NCBI RefSeq assembly: GCF_964355755.1 | Contig: NC_092679.1 | Coordinates: forward strand, 13,444,932-13,508,931 | DNA length: 64,000 bases | Direction: 5' to 3' | DNA from: Antedon mediterranea | Lineage: Eukaryota; Echinodermata; Crinoidea; Comatulida; Antedonidae | Part shown: piece by piece, positions 59,368-64,000 of the stretch | Layout: every line of letters starts with the position of its first letter | Position numbering within the stretch: the first letter of the stretch is position 1 | Made by a program: the position numbers and the translations under genes | The notes under the pieces: generated by a model | What the model was told of the DNA's origin: nothing | Databases searched by the model: none | Seen by the model: the letters and a program-made list of their open reading frames with translations, nothing else

Positions 59368-59994
59368 TTAAAGACACCTTCCCTACAATTTGTGACGTTT
59401 TGTAAAAATAATACATATATATTACTTTCAAAACATTAAACCAGGTCATTCCTTGTCCTAAATGTACGTTTTATGGTAAATTATGATAAAAAGTGAGAAA
59501 CAATGCACTACCTAAGTAGCTGGAGGCGACTGACCTCTCGTGGACGGTCTTAGGCCTAGCCTAGCTAGGCTTAGTTTTGTAGGCCTAGCTGGTAAACATC
59601 GGTAACGTACGCTAGCTATATACCTAGCCTGACGTTGTATAGTTGCTGCATTAATTGTCTTTCTATTTTTGCCAGACTCCGTTGATACAAATTGGGGAAA
59701 ACCCGGTATTTTCGCTGAAAAGTTAGGAGTCTTCCATTTGTTTTGGCCTCACGATCGATCGAAAAGTGGGTGAATTACAGAAGAAAAACAGAAATATCAA
59801 TCCATGCGCAATGCATTTTGGGATTTATAGGGGGCCGCTATAACTATTAGAATCGACTTATTTTCCACATTTTTAACCATTTAAAGACGAAAAAAGTTAT
59901 CGCAATAGGACCACATAGTATTATTTTTACATTAAATATAGTTTGTGATCTTAAATTACAGTAGATCTAAAAAACGTAGGGAAGGTGTCTTTAA
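59368..59994. mobile_element. TTAA-bounded MITE, 19-bp perfect inverted ends
   Basis: TTAAAGACACCTTCCCTAC at 59368-59386 is exactly inverted at 59976-59994. TTAA at both borders suggests piggyBac-type target duplication. The 627-bp interior holds two TAGGCCTA palindromes and no ORF. The termini differ from those of 9376-9717 after the shared TTAAAGA. Confidence 0.8.
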
Positions 59995-60819
59995 ACTCAA
60001 TTGAACTTTGACCCCCCAAAAATAACTGCAAACAATACAATACTATATACTGTACCTCCATGAAATGAACATTGCCACTAAGCCAAATTAAAATTTAAAA
60101 AAAATACTTTTTACTGAAAAGTTCAATTCACATTAGTGAGGAGCTTCAAGTCAAATATTTATATCTTAGCTAATTACAGTACTGTAGGTGATGATTAAAG
60201 ACTTCATTTTCACTATGCTGTAAAAATAATAGTATTACAAATTAGGATTACAATTATCTTCATTTCTTCATCATAGTTTATATCAAATGAAACAATTCAA
60301 ATTAAATTTAATTTGTGTTTACCAAGGCCAAGTATTAGCCTGCACAGTTACAACTGAAAATGCAGAAACAAAAGATTCACGGCTGTGGAGAGGTTAATTC
60401 ATTTCAACACAGAAACTGCTGTGGCAAAAATGCGATAAAGCTGGATTAAACTCCTTCACATAGAAGGTGATATTGTGGTAATCTTTTTTAAAGAAAAAGT
60501 TGCAAAATTAGCGTATTTACAGAATAAACCCTGCAAAAGACCACATATTTTCAACATTTACAATTGTTTTACTATGTTTGCTGGATATACCAGGCATTAC
60601 AGAGCAGATTTGTATATTTAACCAACAGTTTATAATATAAAGGCATATACAGTAGTTCTCCTGAGCAATAATGGATAACTACATGTATGCCCCTTCAGTC
60701 AAGTCAACTCATTCTGCCATGCCATCTGTCACATGACTTCCTGCCAAATATCTCTATGGTGGATGAGCTGACCAACATAGAATTCATCTTCAACGCAACA
60801 CAAGAAAATTCCCTTCCAG
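59995..60819. other. Intergenic, nothing recognised
   Basis: AT-rich unique DNA. Confidence 0.35.
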
Positions 60820-61068
60820 TAATTGTGTTTGCGTCTGCGTGAAATCAAACCTGCTTAGTTGCGCGTAGTAGTTGCCATAAACTTTTACCTGGTTCATCCT
60901 GCGTACTACAAGTTGTACTATGTTTCTCCTAAGTCCTTGCCTTGCGTTATCATGAATTGATTTCCCATAGCAACATTTGCAGCAATATTGCGTCGTCGGT
61001 TGCCACTTGTGATTTACGCAATACAAAATGCTGCGTTAATATGTCGCTGCTGGAACCAAGCTTAAGGA
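60820..61068. mobile_element. Diverged MITE of the GGTTCCCACTAG style
   Basis: The right end TCGCTGCTGGAACCAAGCTT and inner TAAGTCCTTGCCTTGCGTTA match the right part of 21573-21739. The left end is decayed. Confidence 0.5.
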
Positions 61069-61132
61069 TATAGTTTCTTGATGTGTGATAGTGTGATAAT
61101 CCATATACAGTATCTCACCTCAAACAAAACAT

Positions 61133-61310
61133 TGCCTGTGTCCTTAGGCAAGACACTTTACTTATATTTGCTTCTATCCACAACTTTGCACTGATTATGG
61201 CTGCAACATTATGAAGTATATTTTACATGTTTGACCAAAATAGCTGGGGTAAAAATGTGAAAGCATCATTTGAACATGTATATATGGAATGTGTACTTTA
61301 TAAATGAATA
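61133..61310 (+). mobile_element. Degraded SINE, relative of 1451-1766
   Basis: CCTTAGGCAAGACACTTTAC, CACAACTTTGCACTGATTAT and AGCTGGGGTAAAAATG follow the order of the body of the first SINE. The tRNA head is missing. Confidence 0.65.
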
Positions 61311-61333
61311 CAAAAATGAAAATATTATTTCCA

Positions 61334-63125
61334 TACTGGGATTTGGTGCAGGTGAACCTGATAAACAGCACGCCTCACACATCATGAAAGATGCCCTGGG
61401 TTCCGAGTGCGACCATAAGCCATAATAATGCCTACACTTCCTAGACCTCCATTTTAAGTCATTATTCGAGAAGACTTTATCACCTATATTAGGAGAGACT
61501 TAAACTTGTGCCAACATTATGACTTTGGTTTGCGGCCATGTGACTCTCCCAGCCAGAGAAACTTTTTAGCAAGCCCCATAAGTAGCCTCTTTCTAGCTGA
61601 CATAATTTAACATACAGCTACTCTTTGCTGTCTGCCACCTGCTGTAAGGTTTTGTAGCTTAGCTAACCCATATATCTCAGCTAATAGGGTGACAATTATC
61701 GACATTATTTGCACTCAACTAGCATCAAAATCATTGCAATTGTTGATAATTGACACTAGAAAATATGAAGCTCATTGTTGTTGAATGGTGCTGTCAGCTG
61801 TCTGGCAACAGCAGACATCTGTTCAGCTGTGTAGTATACCACACGCAACTATGTGTAATTGACATTAGAAATCTATACAACAATGTATATGTAGCTGTAT
61901 ACATGTTTGAGAGATCCTTACAGGTGATTCAAACATACCCAGTAGCATAAAAAGTTAAATGAATTGTTTGACTGAGCTCATCGCACTTAGATATATACTG
62001 TATATGTATATATCGCACTTTTTATATAGCCAAATCTTTAATCTGTGTACACTCCTATCTTGACCAACTTTTTAATTTGGAAAGACTTTCATTCGGAGTC
62101 GATTGCTTACAGCATCACTCAATAAATTTTCCTGATCTACCTACAATTCTATTCTTCTAAGAATTGACAATTAACAAAAAGTATCAACTATAGCTAGGTA
62201 TATGACAGATTAGATTTTGAGGATTAAAGAAAACAATGGAAAATCAGTGTAGGGTCTAATAAGCAAGTTACGCTAGTTAGATTTTCACAATGATTTCCAA
62301 ACTTTTCTTGAAATTTTCTATTTTTGTAATTTTAGATAACTTATTGGAATATTTTTTTTACTTGTTGTTTGTGTAATACTAATACAATTGCCAAAGGACA
62401 TAAATTGTAACAAATTGGATGAATCAATATACAGTACCTTGGCAGGCATACAAAGACAGATAGCGGAGTCAAAGTACAGCTAATACTATTTACCAAATAA
62501 TACATTATTAGGAAAATTGATGTAACAAAAATGTTTTATTTATGTCTTGTTGTCTTGTAAAACTCTTAAATCACAAAACTAAAATGAAATCATTAATTTA
62601 TTCATCAGGCTCTGTTGATCCATTGTTTTGGGTTAAGCCTCGTCCAAAAATTTTCCATTTTCTTCTGTCATGTCATTTTCGTCTAGGTTGCTGTGTTAGT
62701 GATTTTAGTGATTTCATCTTTTCTTTTGTCTTTCTCTTATTCTTTAAATCAAATAAATTCTCTTTAAATGATTAATTTCAAATATTTAAATTAATTCATC
62801 AATTGCGTTCTCTTTAAAGGGGAACTAAAGTGAACATTCAATATTTATGACTTCTAAAAAGCTATTTGAATTGAAAAAGAATTTGTTTAATGCTCTATTT
62901 GAGCGATTTTGTAAATTTATACTGCCAAAGAATTGTTAATGCTAGCATTTTCACTGCTATAGCGCTGCTCTTTGATGTTGTAAAACTCAACGAGATGTTA
63001 TCAATAAAGTGTTTCAAATTGATTCTGGATCAATGCTGAAATCATGGTAAGCAAAAGAATGTAGTTTAGCATTTATAACCATTCTAAAAATAAGACCGAA
63101 AAGAATTTATGTTTGTTTATAATTC
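61334..63125. other. Intergenic, nothing supported
   Basis: No exon recognised. TTTAAAGGGGAACTAAAGTG at 62814 looks like a single transposon end, but no inverted partner was found. Confidence 0.35.
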
Positions 63126-63421
63126 GAGTCAAATGGCCGAGCGATTAAGGCAGTGGTGCCGTTTTCTGTACCTAAAGAGCCAACAATATCAGCATGGGTT
63201 CAATGTCGACTCGCTCCTAGCTGGTAGTGGAACAAGTTTTCTCGGATAAAACTATAACCTTTGCCTGTGTACATTTTAAAGAACCTAGGTAGGGGATTAC
63301 ACCAGTGAACTGGTTCATAAAATAGACTACCACCTATCTGATAGGACAGTGATTAATTCACTATTGGTAATCCTTGGCCACATGTGCAAAAAGACAAATA
63401 CATTTTTTTAATAATAATAAT
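63126..63421 (+). mobile_element. SINE with tRNA-Leu/Ser-like head
   Basis: GAGTCAAATGGCCGAGCGAT then TAAGGC starts like a class II tRNA. GGGTTCAATGTCGACTC (63196-63212) supplies the T arm and an acceptor strand pairing 6 of 7 with GAGTCAA. No good anticodon arm is seen, the B box is imperfect, and a roughly 200-bp body ends in (AAT)n near 63421. It is a tRNA-derived SINE rather than a working tRNA. Confidence 0.6.
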
Positions 63422-64000
63422 GTTGGAGGAAAAAAAAAAATTTTATCAAATCTAGGGTCAGGCTAATTGAGCATTACATTTGTTTAATGTAATTTCATAC
63501 ATAATTGAATTTCTTATATCATGTACCCTCAATTTTGTTTAAATTATAGATTTTTGCTAAGTAACACAAAATCAGCTTTAAAAAATGAAAAAACAAAAGA
63601 AAAACCGACCAATCCTTTTTTTAATGTAACAATTATTGTTACATTACATACAAACAAAATAGATGTGATATTTATAGATTTTTTTTAGAAGAATAGTAAG
63701 GCTATAATATTTAATATGTCAATGAAAATGTGTTATACATAGTTATAAAAAACAATTTATTAAAGCTGAATTGTTAAAAGAAAACCTACTGTAGGCCTGG
63801 GGGAAATTTACTAATTGTTATTACACAAAATAAAGAATTATTCTTCATCACTGAGAGTGTAAGTAAGTACCTAGATTTATAGAACCTGTAATGTTGCCTA
63901 TCTATTGAATGTCCAACATATCAATCAATAACATACAGTACTAAAACAACCTACGGTTTTATCTCATCCTCCTCATACGATCTGTTAGTCGTTTGTTTAT
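63422..64000. other. Right edge, nothing recognised
   Basis: AT-rich, with no exon supported. Confidence 0.35.

Noticed and set aside
63126-63212. Functional tRNA gene
   Set aside because: The acceptor stem has a mismatch, the B box is imperfect, no clear anticodon arm exists, and a SINE body with (AAT)n tail follows.

Overview
The window is nuclear DNA from an animal with intron-rich genes. It is AT-rich and crowded with retroelement fragments, MITE-like elements and satellites. Two retroposon families end in GGCGCTATATAAAT plus an ATT-type microsatellite, and the palindrome TAGGCCTA is abundant. Together with vertebrate-like exon structures this suggests a marine invertebrate deuterostome, perhaps an echinoderm. 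The species assignment is a weak inference.

Three protein-coding genes can be read with confidence. (1) On the + strand, 1826-3590 holds the last three coding exons of a SLIRP-like mitochondrial RRM protein; the first exon was not found. (2) On the - strand, 35291-11437 holds a complete 18-exon SLC24 (NCKX3/4-like) K+-dependent Na+/Ca2+ exchanger. All splice sites are GT/AG, all phases agree, and the product is 606 aa with both alpha repeats. (3) On the - strand, 44055-42283 holds a compact two-coding-exon LRAT/NlpC-P60-type protein of 133 aa with an intact H-H-C catalytic set. Farther right on the - strand are three orphan exon candidates (51482-51351, 50142-50007, 48923-48709). One carries a SET-domain-like tail, and none can be assigned to a gene.

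Most of the rest is repeats. Left flank (1-11 kb): a tRNA-derived SINE, a 5'-truncated broken LINE with an RT YVDD box, and three terminal-inverted-repeat elements or fragments. NCKX introns: foldback palindromes, a 27-bp minisatellite, several degenerate tandem arrays and a tandem pair of different MITEs. 36-47 kb: a GTAAGTAAACCAAA satellite flanked by inverted copies of one repeat, LINE 3' fragments, and a CCGGTA-rich higher-order array. 51-64 kb: an RTE-like LINE relic, more MITEs and further SINE copies.

No operon, CRISPR, phage or obviously new enzymatic system is visible. The most interesting material is the ecology of non-autonomous transposons: two unrelated TIR families both bounded by TTAA, near-perfect hairpins, and an internally deleted derivative of a larger element in the same window.
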